Source: JAWLGJ01 sp041685145
GTDB lineage: Bacteria > Pseudomonadota > Alphaproteobacteria > Rhodospirillales > Magnetospirillaceae
Direction of reading: 5' to 3'
DNA: 64,000 nt
Assembly (NCBI GenBank): GCA_041685145.1
Contig: JAWLGJ010000001.1
Coordinates: 1-64,000 of the forward strand
Shown here: positions 16,477-28,486 of the stretch, piece by piece
Position numbering within the stretch: the stretch's first letter is position 1
Layout of the letters: each line of letters begins with the position of its first letter
Translations under genes and position numbers: made by a program
The notes under the pieces: model-generated
The model's database searches: none
What the model was told of the DNA's origin: nothing
Seen by the model: only the letters and a program-made list of their open reading frames with translations

Positions 16477-18738
16477 TCAGTTTCCCAGCGCCCGGCCCAG
16501 GAATCCGCCGACGCCCTCGCTGATGCCGCGCATGGTGTCCTTGACGGGATCGCCCGAGGCGGGCGCCTGCTGCTCGGAGCCGGCGCGGCCGGCGGCGGCG
16601 TCATCCAGGGCCTGCACGCACTGGTTCTCGTCGCCGCTGCCGGTGCTGACGAAGGGCACCAGCAGCCCCGCCGGGCCCAGGGCGGCGGCGCCGGCGAGTC
16701 CGGCGAGCCCCTTGATGGCCCCGGCCTTGTTGGGCAGCACCGTCGGCTTGGCGAAGGTGCCGCCGATGTCCATCGGCATGGCCAGGTTCATCAGGCTGGC
16801 CTGCTTCGGGCGCGGCGCCAGCACCAGGTCCAGGCGCTCGGTGCCCAGGTCGATGGTGCCCTCGCCGGCCAGGGTCATGTTGGCGGTGTCGAAGAGGAAG
16901 GTGGCGGTGTCGGCGACCCCGTCGGTCACCGTCCAGCGCCCCACCATGCACTGGACCACGGTCACGTTCTCCTCGCCGGCCCAGGGCGCGATCTCGCGCA
17001 TGACGTCGAAGGCCATGAATTCGGCATAGCGGTTGTCGACCCGCGCCGAGTTCATCGTCACCGCCACCGTGCCGGCGGTGGCGGCGAGCATCTCGCGCAG
17101 GGTGGCGCCGCTGCCGTTCAGGTCGATGCGCAATTCGGCGGCGCCGCCGCTCACCATCTCGGTGGCCCGCAACGCCCGCAGCAGGGCGCCGATCTCGACG
17201 CCCTCGGCGTTCACGCTCAGGCCCGCGGTCGGCGTCGCGCCGTCGGCGAGGGTCGCCTCGGCTGTCAGGGCGCCGCCGGCTAGGCGCGCCGACGGCGCCA
17301 CCGTCAGGCGTCCGTCCGCCAGTCGCAGCCGCAGTTCCGCGCCTTCGGCCTCGACCTCGCCCGCCACCAGCCGCTCCACCGTCCAGGTGACGTCGGCGTC
17401 GAGGGCGCGCAACGGCCCCGTCGGCAGGGCGATGTCGGGAATGAGGCGCCCCGACGCCGGCGCCGCGGCGGCATCGGCGGCATCGGCGGCATCGTCCTTG
17501 GGCGCCGGCGGGCCGAGAACATCGACGGTGCGGAAGGTCCGCGAGGTCAGGCGCGCCGTCACCGCCGGGCGTTCGCCCGCCAGCGCCACCGTCGCCTCGC
17601 CGGCGATGTCGCTTTCGCCGATGCGCCCCGACAGCCCGGACAGGCGCAGGCCCTCGGGCGTGTCGGCCACCCGCGCGTCGAGGCTGACCGCCCCCGCCGG
17701 CGGCACCTCGACCCCCAGCAGCGCCGACAGCCCCGCCGGCTTTTCCGAGCGCACCTCCAGGGCGACGTCGATGCCCTTGACGCCGGTCAGATCGCGGACG
17801 CTGCCGGTGGCGGCGATGCGCCCGGTCTGGGCCTTGCCCACCGCCGCGTCAATGTCGGCCAGCGCCATCGCGCTCTCGTCGCCCTTCAGCCGCCCGCGGA
17901 AGCGGAAAGGGCCCATCGTGGGGGCCTCGACGCCGGCCAGCCGCAGCAGATCGGCGGCCTCGGTGCCCTCGGCGGCGACGGCGATGTCGACGGCGCTGGC
18001 CCCGGCGGTGCCGTCGACCGTCAGCAGGAAACCGCCATTGGTGAGGGTGAGCTTGAGGGGAAAGGCCTCCCCGCCGGTCAGCGCCCGCAGCGTCCCGACC
18101 GAGCCCTCCATCGTGAACGGCTGGGTGTTGACGCGGCCCTTTCCGTCGATGCCAAGCGGGGCGCTGGCGTTGGGGGCGCTGATGTCGAGATAGTCGAAGG
18201 CGGCGTTGGTCACGGTGCCGGCGCGGGCGTCGTGCCAGGCGATGCGCGCCTTCTCGATGCGCACGCTGTTGATCTCGACCTCGGTGCTGGGGGCCTCCCC
18301 CGTGGCGGCGACGGCGTCGGGCTGCGGCGCCGTGTCCGCCGTCGGCGGGCCCAGCACCCAGTTCCCCTGTCCCTGGGCGTCGACCTCCAGCAGGACGTCG
18401 GGTTCGACCAGCACCAGCCGTTCGACCCGCACGGTGCCGGTGATCAGCGGCAGCAGCGCCACCTTCGCCTCCAGGCGCTTGACACGAACCATCTCATCGC
18501 GCGAGCCGCCGGGCATGTTGGCGAAGGCGACGTCCTCGACCACCAGGCTCGGGCTCAGCGACAAGGCAAGGTGCAGATCGCCGTGGATGGCCAGATCGCG
18601 CCCGGTGGCGGCGGTGACCTGTTCGGCGATCAGGCTGCGGTACTGGTTGACGTCCAAGGACTTCACGACGGCGATCAGGCCGACGACGAACACCGCCACG
18701 CCGACGGCGGCGATCTTGACTACGGTACCGACACGCAT
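16477..18738 (-). CDS. AsmA family protein
   Basis: A 753-residue envelope protein of the AsmA family, which includes outer-membrane biogenesis and phospholipid-transport proteins. It has an N-terminal transmembrane anchor (residues about 6-26), the conserved DVNQYRSLIAEQVTAATGRDL, a long beta-rich periplasmic region with repeated sheet-like units, and the AsmA C-terminal domain including MTLAGEGTIDLGTERLDLVL and RPKQASLMNLAMPMDIGGTF. A short Gly-rich tail follows. Its start overlaps the 3' end of the HAD gene by 19 nt, so they are likely co-transcribed. Confidence 0.92.
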   Translation of the reverse strand: MRVGTVVKIAAVGVAVFVVGLIAVVKSLDVNQYRSLIAEQVTAATGRDLAIHGDLHLALSLSPSLVVEDVAFANMPGGSRDEMVRVKRLEAKVALLPLITGTVRVERLVLVEPDVLLEVDAQGQGNWVLGPPTADTAPQPDAVAATGEAPSTEVEINSVRIEKARIAWHDARAGTVTNAAFDYLDISAPNASAPLGIDGKGRVNTQPFTMEGSVGTLRALTGGEAFPLKLTLTNGGFLLTVDGTAGASAVDIAVAAEGTEAADLLRLAGVEAPTMGPFRFRGRLKGDESAMALADIDAAVGKAQTGRIAATGSVRDLTGVKGIDVALEVRSEKPAGLSALLGVEVPPAGAVSLDARVADTPEGLRLSGLSGRIGESDIAGEATVALAGERPAVTARLTSRTFRTVDVLGPPAPKDDAADAADAAAAPASGRLIPDIALPTGPLRALDADVTWTVERLVAGEVEAEGAELRLRLADGRLTVAPSARLAGGALTAEATLADGATPTAGLSVNAEGVEIGALLRALRATEMVSGGAAELRIDLNGSGATLREMLAATAGTVAVTMNSARVDNRYAEFMAFDVMREIAPWAGEENVTVVQCMVGRWTVTDGVADTATFLFDTANMTLAGEGTIDLGTERLDLVLAPRPKQASLMNLAMPMDIGGTFAKPTVLPNKAGAIKGLAGLAGAAALGPAGLLVPFVSTGSGDENQCVQALDDAAAGRAGSEQQAPASGDPVKDTMRGISEGVGGFLGRALGN

Positions 18739-19412
18739 TGCGCCCCCACCAATTCCGTGACCGTGGACACCAGACCGTCGTGGCGTTCGACGACAGCGTG
18801 GGCGCCGGCCGTGTGCAACTCGTTCGAATGATGATAGCCCCAGCCGACGCCAACCGCGTGCACCCGCGCCGCCCGCGCCATGAGCATGTCATAGCTGGTG
18901 TCGCCGATCATCACGGTGGCGCCCGGCTCGGCGCCGACCGCCGCCATCGCCGTCAGCAGCATCCCGGGATGCGGCTTGCCGGGGTTGTCGTCCGGGGTCT
19001 GGATGGTGACGAAGCGCCCGTGCAGCCCGTGGCGGTCCATCATCGCCTCGACCCCCCGCCGCGCCTTGCCCGTCGCCAGGCCCAGCACCCAGCCTTCGGC
19101 CTCAAGCGCCGCCAGCGTCTCCAGGGCCCCGGGGAACAACGGTTCGTGGTAGTCCGGCCGCTGGCGGTGATGGACGAAGGCGTCCTTGTAGGCCTCGGTC
19201 ACCGTTTCGTGCACGTCGCGGGCGGCGCCGGGCAGCAGCGCGGCGACCGCCTCCAGCAGCGACAGCCCGATGACGCGCCGCACGGCCGCCGCCTCCGGAG
19301 CGGGATGCCCGCACCGCTCGCACGCGGCCCGCATGGCGGCGACAATATTGTGCTGGCTGTCGACGAGCGTGCCGTCGACGTCGAAAACCGCCAGGCGCAG
19401 GGGTGGCGACAT
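18720..19412 (-). CDS. HAD-IA family hydrolase (phosphoglycolate phosphatase-like)
   Basis: A 230-residue HAD phosphatase. Motif I is FDVDGTLVDS with nucleophile D11 and D13; motif II is GLATGKARRG; motif III lysine and motif IV are in NPGKPHPGM and MIGDTSYDMLMA. The cap is the small helical type of phosphoglycolate phosphatases. ATG 19412 is chosen over 19433 because GGGAGA sits seven bases upstream of it. It heads a HAD-AsmA-ATP12 run. The physiological substrate is uncertain: phosphoglycolate, a pyrophosphate or another small phosphate ester. Confidence 0.88.
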   Translation of the reverse strand: MSPPLRLAVFDVDGTLVDSQHNIVAAMRAACERCGHPAPEAAAVRRVIGLSLLEAVAALLPGAARDVHETVTEAYKDAFVHHRQRPDYHEPLFPGALETLAALEAEGWVLGLATGKARRGVEAMMDRHGLHGRFVTIQTPDDNPGKPHPGMLLTAMAAVGAEPGATVMIGDTSYDMLMARAARVHAVGVGWGYHHSNELHTAGAHAVVERHDGLVSTVTELVGAQCVSVP

Positions 19413-19576
19413 TGTCTCCCGATCCGCTTGCATGTCCTCGTGCGAGGGTAACCAGTCGTGCCCGCCCGGGCCACCGCCAAGGCGCCCCCTGACCGCAGGT
19501 CTATGGCCGTTGGGAGAGGTCGCCCGCACGAAGGAGATAGCCGCCGACGCCGCCGGAGACAAGCACGCGAACGGGA

Positions 19577-20449
19577 TCAGTGCGACAACAACAGGGGCAT
19601 GTCGGCGTTGTTGAGCATGTAGCGCGTCACCCCGCCGAGGATGAGCTGCCGCAGGCGGCTGTGGGTGTAGGCGCCCATCACCAGCAAATCGGCGTCCATC
19701 TTCCGCACCTGCTCGTGCAGCGCCTCGCCGACGCCGCGGCCCGAGGCGGTGAAGCCGTGCTGCTCGGCCTCGATCCCGTGCCAGGCCAGATAGGCGGCGA
19801 TCTCGGCCGGCGAGAGGGCCTCGTCCTCCACCTCGCGGGCGGCGAACACCGCCACCTTGTCGGCGCGGCGCAGCAGCGGCATGGCGGCGGCGATGGCCCG
19901 CACCGCCTCGACACTGCCGTTCCAGGCCACGGCGATGCGTCGCCCCAGAACCTCCGGCGCCCGCGGCGGCGCCACCAGCAGCGGCCGGCCGCTTTCCATC
20001 AGGGCGGCGTTGAGCGTCAGGATGGAGGGGAGCTCGCGGTCGGGCAGCGGCCGTGCCATCACCAGCATGTCGTAGAGCCGCCCGCAACGGCTGACGACAT
20101 CCTCCTCGCGCCCGGTGCGGTCGCGCCATTCGGCGGACAGGCCCGGCCGGGGCTGCGGGATCTCCAGAATCTCGACCTGGTGCTGGCTGCACATCTGGTC
20201 GAACAAATGGCGGGTGGCGGTCGCGCGCTCGGCGGCCTGGTGCTCCGCCGCCTCGATCATCTCCTCGACCATGGCGCCGGACATGCCCTCGCCCACCAGC
20301 GGCACCGCCGCCGCCGGGTCGACGCGGACGTGCATGGCGACGACGTGGCTGTCGAACGTGCGGCCCAGCAGCATGGCGGTGGCCAGCGGCGAGGCGGCGG
20401 ACTCGGCGTCGCTGAGGGGGGTGAGCAGGCGTCGGTAAGCGGTAGTCAT
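19577..20449 (-). CDS. Universal stress protein (tandem UspA)
   Basis: A 290-residue protein with two UspA folds. The first (residues about 5-150) is degenerate. The second (about 155-288) begins RIAVAWNGSVEAVRAIAAA and ends with the nucleotide-binding loop LLVMGAYTHSRLRQLILGGV followed by TRYMLNNADMPLLLSH. Such proteins bind ATP and accumulate under starvation or oxidative stress. GGGAGAAACGCC precedes the ATG. It is separated from the HAD gene by 164 bp in which I see no other gene, and appears to be its own transcription unit. Confidence 0.9.
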   Translation of the reverse strand: MTTAYRRLLTPLSDAESAASPLATAMLLGRTFDSHVVAMHVRVDPAAAVPLVGEGMSGAMVEEMIEAAEHQAAERATATRHLFDQMCSQHQVEILEIPQPRPGLSAEWRDRTGREEDVVSRCGRLYDMLVMARPLPDRELPSILTLNAALMESGRPLLVAPPRAPEVLGRRIAVAWNGSVEAVRAIAAAMPLLRRADKVAVFAAREVEDEALSPAEIAAYLAWHGIEAEQHGFTASGRGVGEALHEQVRKMDADLLVMGAYTHSRLRQLILGGVTRYMLNNADMPLLLSH

Positions 20450-20518
20450 GGCGTTTCTCCCTTGCGGGGGGCATTCCCCATTATGGAACGTCGCGGCGCG
20501 GCGAAAAAGGAAACTCCG

Positions 20519-22051
20519 TCATAATCCCAGCGCGCGGCGCGCCCGCGCCAGCGTCGCCTCGCGGGGGCCCGACGAATCGATGCGCCGCCAGGTCATCGCC
20601 CCGAGGTCGAGGGCGAGCTGGCGCTCCAGCACCGCCACGGTGGCGTCGGAGGCGTTGCCTCGCCGGCCGGCGACCCGCGCCCGCATCACCTCCGGCGGCG
20701 CCTCCAGCCACAGGCCGTCGAAGGGCACCCCGGCGGCGGCGGCCACCCGCGCGATGGCCTGGCGTTCGTCGGCGCGGGCGAACACGGCGTCGGCGACGAC
20801 GGCATGGCCGGCCGCCAGGGCGGCGGCGGCTTCCTCGTACAGCCGGTCATAGGTGCGCCGCGTCATTGCCGCGCTGTAGCCTTCCGGCCCCAGGCGCTCC
20901 AGCACCGGCACGCCCATGATCTGCTTGCGCAGGACGTCGGTGCGCAGCACCAGCGCCCCCGGCGCCGCCCCCAGCCACGGCGCCGCCTCGCGCGCCAGGC
21001 GCGACTTGCCGCTGCCCGACAGGCCGCCCACCGCCACCAGGCGCGGCGGCGGCGGTCGCAGCAAATCGAGCGCGGCGGCCAGATAGGCGCCCGCCTCCCG
21101 CCGCAACCGCGCCGCCGCCGTCGCCGATTCGTGCGCCGCGGTGGTGGCGGCGACATGGGCGCGGATGCCGGCACGGCAGGACAGGAACAGCGGCAGCGCC
21201 GCCAAGGCGCCGTAGTCGCCGCTCGCCTCGGCATAGACGTTGAAGGCCGCGTTCGCCAGCCCCCGCAGGCCAAGCCGCTCCAGGTCCATGAGCAGGAAGG
21301 CGAGGTCGTACCAGACATCGACACAGGCGATGTCCTCGCTGAACTCGATGGCGTCGAAGGGCAGCGGCCGGCCTTCGAACAGGCAGATATTGGCTAGGTG
21401 CAGGTCACCGTGGCCGTGGCGCACCCGGCCGTCGCGGCGGCGGCGCTCCAGCAGCGGCGCCAGGCGCTCGCACAGGCGCTCGCTCTCGTCGCGCAGCCGG
21501 CTCACCGCCTCGTCCGCGAACACGGTCGGCACATGCGCGCGGAGGCATTCGTCGTTGTTGGCGACGGTCCAGCGCATCGCCGCGGCGCCGCCCTTGTCGG
21601 GGCGAGGCGGGGCGGCGGCATGGGCGGCGGCCACCGTCGCCGCCAGGGCCCGCGCCAGTTCGGGGGTCAGCGCGCCGCGCGCGGCCAGGCGGTCGAACTG
21701 GTCGTCGTCGGCAAAGCGCCGCATCGTCACCAGCCACTCCACCACCGGCCCGTCGCCATCGATCGCCAGCCCGCCGTCGTCGCCCCGGGTGACCGGCACC
21801 GCGCCCTCATACAGCGCCGGCGCGAAACGGCGATTGACCGCCACCTCCGCCTCGCAGGCGGCACGGCGCGCTTTGAGGGTGGTGAAATCCAGGAACGGCA
21901 GGCGCACGGCCCGCTTTACCTTGACGGCGCGCTTGCCGGCCAGGAAGACCACCGATATGTGCGTCTTCACCCGCCGGACCGGCCCCGCCCCGCCGTGGGC
22001 GTCGGGCGTGGCCAGGAAGGCGAGCACCTCCGCCTGACGATCGTCGCTCAT
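20519..22051 (-). CDS. Bifunctional APH-like kinase / P-loop ATPase
   Basis: A 510-residue cytoplasmic protein. The N-terminal part (residues about 1-330) resembles aminoglycoside phosphotransferase-type kinases: the catalytic loop HGHGDLHLANICL and the metal-binding FDAIEFSEDIACVDVWYD. The C-terminal part (about 345-510) is a zeta-toxin/AAA_33-like P-loop NTPase with GGLSGSGKSRLA, a QIMGVP segment and ARVAGRRGNASDATVAVLER. This fusion is common in proteobacteria near stress proteins, and here it follows directly upstream of a universal stress protein on the same strand. The substrate of neither domain is known; resistance to aminoglycosides should not be assumed. Confidence 0.85.
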   Translation of the reverse strand: MSDDRQAEVLAFLATPDAHGGAGPVRRVKTHISVVFLAGKRAVKVKRAVRLPFLDFTTLKARRAACEAEVAVNRRFAPALYEGAVPVTRGDDGGLAIDGDGPVVEWLVTMRRFADDDQFDRLAARGALTPELARALAATVAAAHAAAPPRPDKGGAAAMRWTVANNDECLRAHVPTVFADEAVSRLRDESERLCERLAPLLERRRRDGRVRHGHGDLHLANICLFEGRPLPFDAIEFSEDIACVDVWYDLAFLLMDLERLGLRGLANAAFNVYAEASGDYGALAALPLFLSCRAGIRAHVAATTAAHESATAAARLRREAGAYLAAALDLLRPPPPRLVAVGGLSGSGKSRLAREAAPWLGAAPGALVLRTDVLRKQIMGVPVLERLGPEGYSAAMTRRTYDRLYEEAAAALAAGHAVVADAVFARADERQAIARVAAAAGVPFDGLWLEAPPEVMRARVAGRRGNASDATVAVLERQLALDLGAMTWRRIDSSGPREATLARARRALGL

Positions 22052-22249
22052 GCGCGCCGCTCCGAACGCAACCCCGCCACCGTAACGGCTTTGGGACCGG
22101 CTGCAAACCGCCTCATCGCGCATTAACAACGTCGAACTGGAAAAATTTGATTCGCTCCCTTAGCCGCAGGAATGATACAAAATCTCCGGGGGTAGCCACC
22201 TTCCGGGTCCGTCTTGCGGGGCCGGTGGTTCGAGGGAGCGGCATAAGCG

Positions 22250-25423
<3,174 letters not shown>

Positions 25424-25453
25424 GCCAGGGGTGATCCGCTCACGTTGAGGCGG

Positions 25454-27214
25454 TCAATTGACCACCGGCGGCGGCGCGCGCAGGACGTCGGCCTCGCCCC
25501 CGCGCGGGAGATGGCGCAGGACCGGCCCCAGGTGCCGCGCCGTCCAGGCCGCCGCCAGCGCCGCCTCGCCCCCGAGCAACGGCATGTCGGCGAGGGCGCG
25601 CAGCGCCCGCTCTACCGGATCCTTGGGGCGCGGCAGCACTTCCAGGCGTACCGGCGCCTCGGCGCCGAGGCCGGCGAGATTGCGGGCCGCCGCCACCGCC
25701 GCGCCGAAGCCGCCGAGGCTGTCGACGAGGCCGACGGCATGGGCGTCGGCGCCGCTCCAGATGCGGCCGCGCGCCACCGCCTCCAGCGCGTCGACGCTCA
25801 GGCCCCGCCCCTCTGCCGCCTTGGCGACGAAATCGTCATAGATGGCGTCGAGGCCCCTTTGCAGGCCCTCCCAGGCGCCGTCGGGGAAGGGGACGTTGGT
25901 GCTCCACATCGGGGCGTTGGCGCCGATGGCGATGCGGTCCCAGTTCACCCCCAGCTCGCGCCAGAACTCGCCCAGGACCAGCTTGCCGGCGAAGACGCCG
26001 ATCGAGCCGGTGACCGTGCCGGGCTGGGCGATGATGCGGTCGGCGGGCATGGCGACGAAATAGCCGCCCGAGGCGGCGGTGCTGCCCAGCGACACCACCA
26101 CGGGCTTGCCCTGCTCGCGCGCCCGCACCACCTCGCGCCAGATGCTGTCGGAGCCGACATAGGAGCCGCCGGGGCTGTCCACCCGCAGGATGATCGCCCG
26201 CACGGCATCGTCGGCGGCGGCCTCGCGCAGCGCCTTGACGATGCGGTCTGGGTCGGCGGTGCGCTGCTGCAGCGGCGAGGGCGACGCCTCCTCTTGGATG
26301 GTGCCGACGACATGGATCAGCGCCATCTTGGCGCCGGCGCTGAAGGGACCGTCGATGCGCGCGCCATAGGCGGCAAGGTCGACGGTCCTGGTGCCGCCGA
26401 CATGCGCGGCCTCGGCCTCGTCGCGATAGCCCAGGCGGTCGACCAGGCCGGCCTCCAGCGCCTCCTGCGCCAGCAGGGGGGCGCGGTCGACCAGCGCCCG
26501 CAGGGCGGGGCCGTCGACGCCGCGTTCCTCGCTCACCGCCGCCGTCCAGGATTCGAACCAGGAATCCAGCAGCGCCCGCACCGACTCCTCATAGGCTTCG
26601 GTGAAGCCGCGCTCGGTAAGGATGTCGATGGCGGACTTGTATTCGTGGCGGGCGGCGAACTGCGGTTCGATCTCCAGCTTGTCGAGGGCACCGCGCAGAA
26701 ACGGCGACTCGGCCATGAAACCGGTCACCGCCACCGTGCCGGACGGTTGCAGCCAGATCTCGTCGAAGGCGCTGGCGACGTAATAGGCGACGGTGCCGGG
26801 CCCGAAGCCGCCGATGGAGTCCGAGAACACCGCCGTCGGTTTGCCGGCGGCGCGGAAGGCGCGCACCGCCGCGCGCACCTCCTCGGCGTGGGCCATGCTC
26901 ATCCCGCCGCCGCCGCCGACACGGGCGAACAACCCCACCACGCGGTCATCATCGGCCGCCGCCTGCATGGCCTCGACGAACCGGCGCAGGCGGTAGGGGC
27001 CCTCGTCGGGGATCAGCCGCGCCAGGACGTTGCGCGACGGCGTCTCGGCAAGGCCGCGGTCCAGATCCAGCGTCAACACCATCCGCTCGGGCAGCGGCTC
27101 GGGGCCGCGGGTGGCCAGGAAAACGGCCACGGCGACCGTCGCCACCACCACAAGCAGGCCGATGACGGCAAGGATGCCGAACAGGAAACGTCGCAGGAAG
27201 CGGAAAAAACGCAT
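25454..27214 (-). CDS. sppA: Signal peptide peptidase SppA, 67-kDa type
   Basis: A 586-residue membrane-bound serine protease that degrades leftover signal peptides. One N-terminal transmembrane segment (residues about 10-34) precedes two tandem S49 domains. The general-base lysine K193 lies in RHEYKSAIDILTERGFTEAY in the first domain, and the nucleophile S382 in SLGSTAASGGYFVA in the second, the arrangement of E. coli SppA. GGAGGGG precedes the ATG. It converges with the hybrid kinase gene, leaving 30 bp between stop codons. Confidence 0.95.
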   Translation of the reverse strand: MRFFRFLRRFLFGILAVIGLLVVVATVAVAVFLATRGPEPLPERMVLTLDLDRGLAETPSRNVLARLIPDEGPYRLRRFVEAMQAAADDDRVVGLFARVGGGGGMSMAHAEEVRAAVRAFRAAGKPTAVFSDSIGGFGPGTVAYYVASAFDEIWLQPSGTVAVTGFMAESPFLRGALDKLEIEPQFAARHEYKSAIDILTERGFTEAYEESVRALLDSWFESWTAAVSEERGVDGPALRALVDRAPLLAQEALEAGLVDRLGYRDEAEAAHVGGTRTVDLAAYGARIDGPFSAGAKMALIHVVGTIQEEASPSPLQQRTADPDRIVKALREAAADDAVRAIILRVDSPGGSYVGSDSIWREVVRAREQGKPVVVSLGSTAASGGYFVAMPADRIIAQPGTVTGSIGVFAGKLVLGEFWRELGVNWDRIAIGANAPMWSTNVPFPDGAWEGLQRGLDAIYDDFVAKAAEGRGLSVDALEAVARGRIWSGADAHAVGLVDSLGGFGAAVAAARNLAGLGAEAPVRLEVLPRPKDPVERALRALADMPLLGGEAALAAAWTARHLGPVLRHLPRGGEADVLRAPPPVVN

Positions 27215-27288
27215 CGAAGCCCCTCCGGGCGCACGCCTGTTCCGCTGATAGCGGCCGCGGCCGGGGAGGTCAATGCCGAAGCGCGGCG

Positions 27289-27633
27289 CTATGCCCGATG
27301 GTCATGCCGCGCCAGATAGTCCTCCAGGGCCTCGTGCAGGATGGCCTGCATCGTGCGGCCGCCGGCAGCAGCGAAGGCGCGGAAACGGGCGTGGCGGGTC
27401 TTGTCGAGGCGCAGCGTCACCCCCACCCGCACCCGCACCGCCTGGGGCGCCGCCGTCGACGGCAGCACCAGCGGCACCACCTTGGGGCGCTCTCCCGCCG
27501 GCGCCGGGGTGGAGGGCGGCCGAAGGCGCAGCGAGGTGAATCGCTCCGGGTTGCGCGGCGGGGCCTCGGGGCGCAGGGCCGGGGCCGCCTCGCCCTTGGC
27601 GGCCAGCAGGTCGTGAAGGCGCGGCGCCGGCAT
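27289..27633 (-). CDS. Ribbon-helix-helix protein paired with ParA
   Basis: A 114-residue protein whose C-terminal half looks like a ribbon-helix-helix DNA-binding domain: the strand VRVGVTLRLDKTRHARFRAF, then AGGRTMQAILHEALEDYLAR. The N-terminal half is Pro/Ala-rich and probably disordered. Its ATG at 27633 overlaps the parA stop codon by one base (TGATG), indicating translational coupling. By analogy with small ParA-RHH partition pairs it could be the DNA- or cargo-binding partner of that ATPase, or an autorepressor. No clear centromere-like iterons were seen nearby. Confidence 0.75.
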   Translation of the reverse strand: MPAPRLHDLLAAKGEAAPALRPEAPPRNPERFTSLRLRPPSTPAPAGERPKVVPLVLPSTAAPQAVRVRVGVTLRLDKTRHARFRAFAAAGGRTMQAILHEALEDYLARHDHRA

Positions 27634-28370
27634 CAGCGGGCCTCGGCGTAACGGCGCCCGAAGGCGCGGCCGCCGGCGGGCACCGAAAGCGTCGCCGCGG
27701 CGAACAGCGGCCCGCCGGCCGCCGCGTGGGCGCCGTGCGCCTTGCGGCAGACCTTCTCCAGACGGGCGTCGAGATACCGCCACAACTGCGCGATCTCATC
27801 GGCGGAGCGGGACTTGGGGGCGCCTTCCATCACCGTGCGGCCATTGATCATGCAGCTGGCGAAGTCGGTACGGTGGTGGACGGTGACCGGTGCCACGGTG
27901 CCGTGCTGCGACAGCGTCACCGCCGCGTCGGCGGTGATGCGGGCGCGGGCGGTGGCGGCGTTGACCACGAAGACGAAAGGCTTGTCCAGGGCCTCGGCCA
28001 TGTCGATGGTGCCGACGGCGGCCCGGAGGTCGTGGGGGCTGGGGCGGATCGGAATGGCCACCAGCGTCGCCGCCTCGACGACGCGCCGGATGGCGTGGGT
28101 CAGCGCCGGCGGCGTGTCGACGACCGCCAGCTTGACGCCGGCGCCGGCCAGGGTGGCCAGATCCTGCTCCAGATCCTCCAGGCGGGCGCGGGCAAACAGC
28201 GGCGTCGGGCTCTCGCGCTCGTTCCACCAATCGGCAAGGCTGCCCTGCGGGTCGGTGTCGATGAGCGCCACCGGCCCCGCGCCGGCGCGCTCGGCCTCGA
28301 CGGCCAGGTGCCCGGACAGCGTCGTCTTGCCGGTGCCGCCCTTCTGCGAAGCCATCACGATCACGCGCAT
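27633..28370 (-). CDS. ParA-family Walker ATPase
   Basis: A 245-residue ParA/Soj-type ATPase. It starts MRVIVMASQKGGTGKTTLSG with the deviant Walker A box, has the Walker A' region LIDTDPQGSLADWW and VVDTPPALTHAIRRV, and FVVNAATARARI, ending with a short non-conserved tail. ATG 28370 follows GGAGGAG seven bases upstream. ParA proteins form dynamic patterns that position DNA or protein complexes. The co-encoded partner is a ribbon-helix-helix protein rather than ParB, and the pair sits between aroC and sppA in core chromosome. This suggests an orphan positioning system and not plasmid partition. Confidence 0.88.
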   Translation of the reverse strand: MRVIVMASQKGGTGKTTLSGHLAVEAERAGAGPVALIDTDPQGSLADWWNERESPTPLFARARLEDLEQDLATLAGAGVKLAVVDTPPALTHAIRRVVEAATLVAIPIRPSPHDLRAAVGTIDMAEALDKPFVFVVNAATARARITADAAVTLSQHGTVAPVTVHHRTDFASCMINGRTVMEGAPKSRSADEIAQLWRYLDARLEKVCRKAHGAHAAAGGPLFAAATLSVPAGGRAFGRRYAEAR

Positions 28371-28486
28371 CTGCCGCTCCTCCCGTTCCGCCCCCTGGCA
28401 GGGGGCATGTCCCAGCCACATCAGGCTAGGGCAATCGGGCGCCGATGTTCTGTGACGGGTGTCACCGCGTCTGCGCGGACCAGGCC

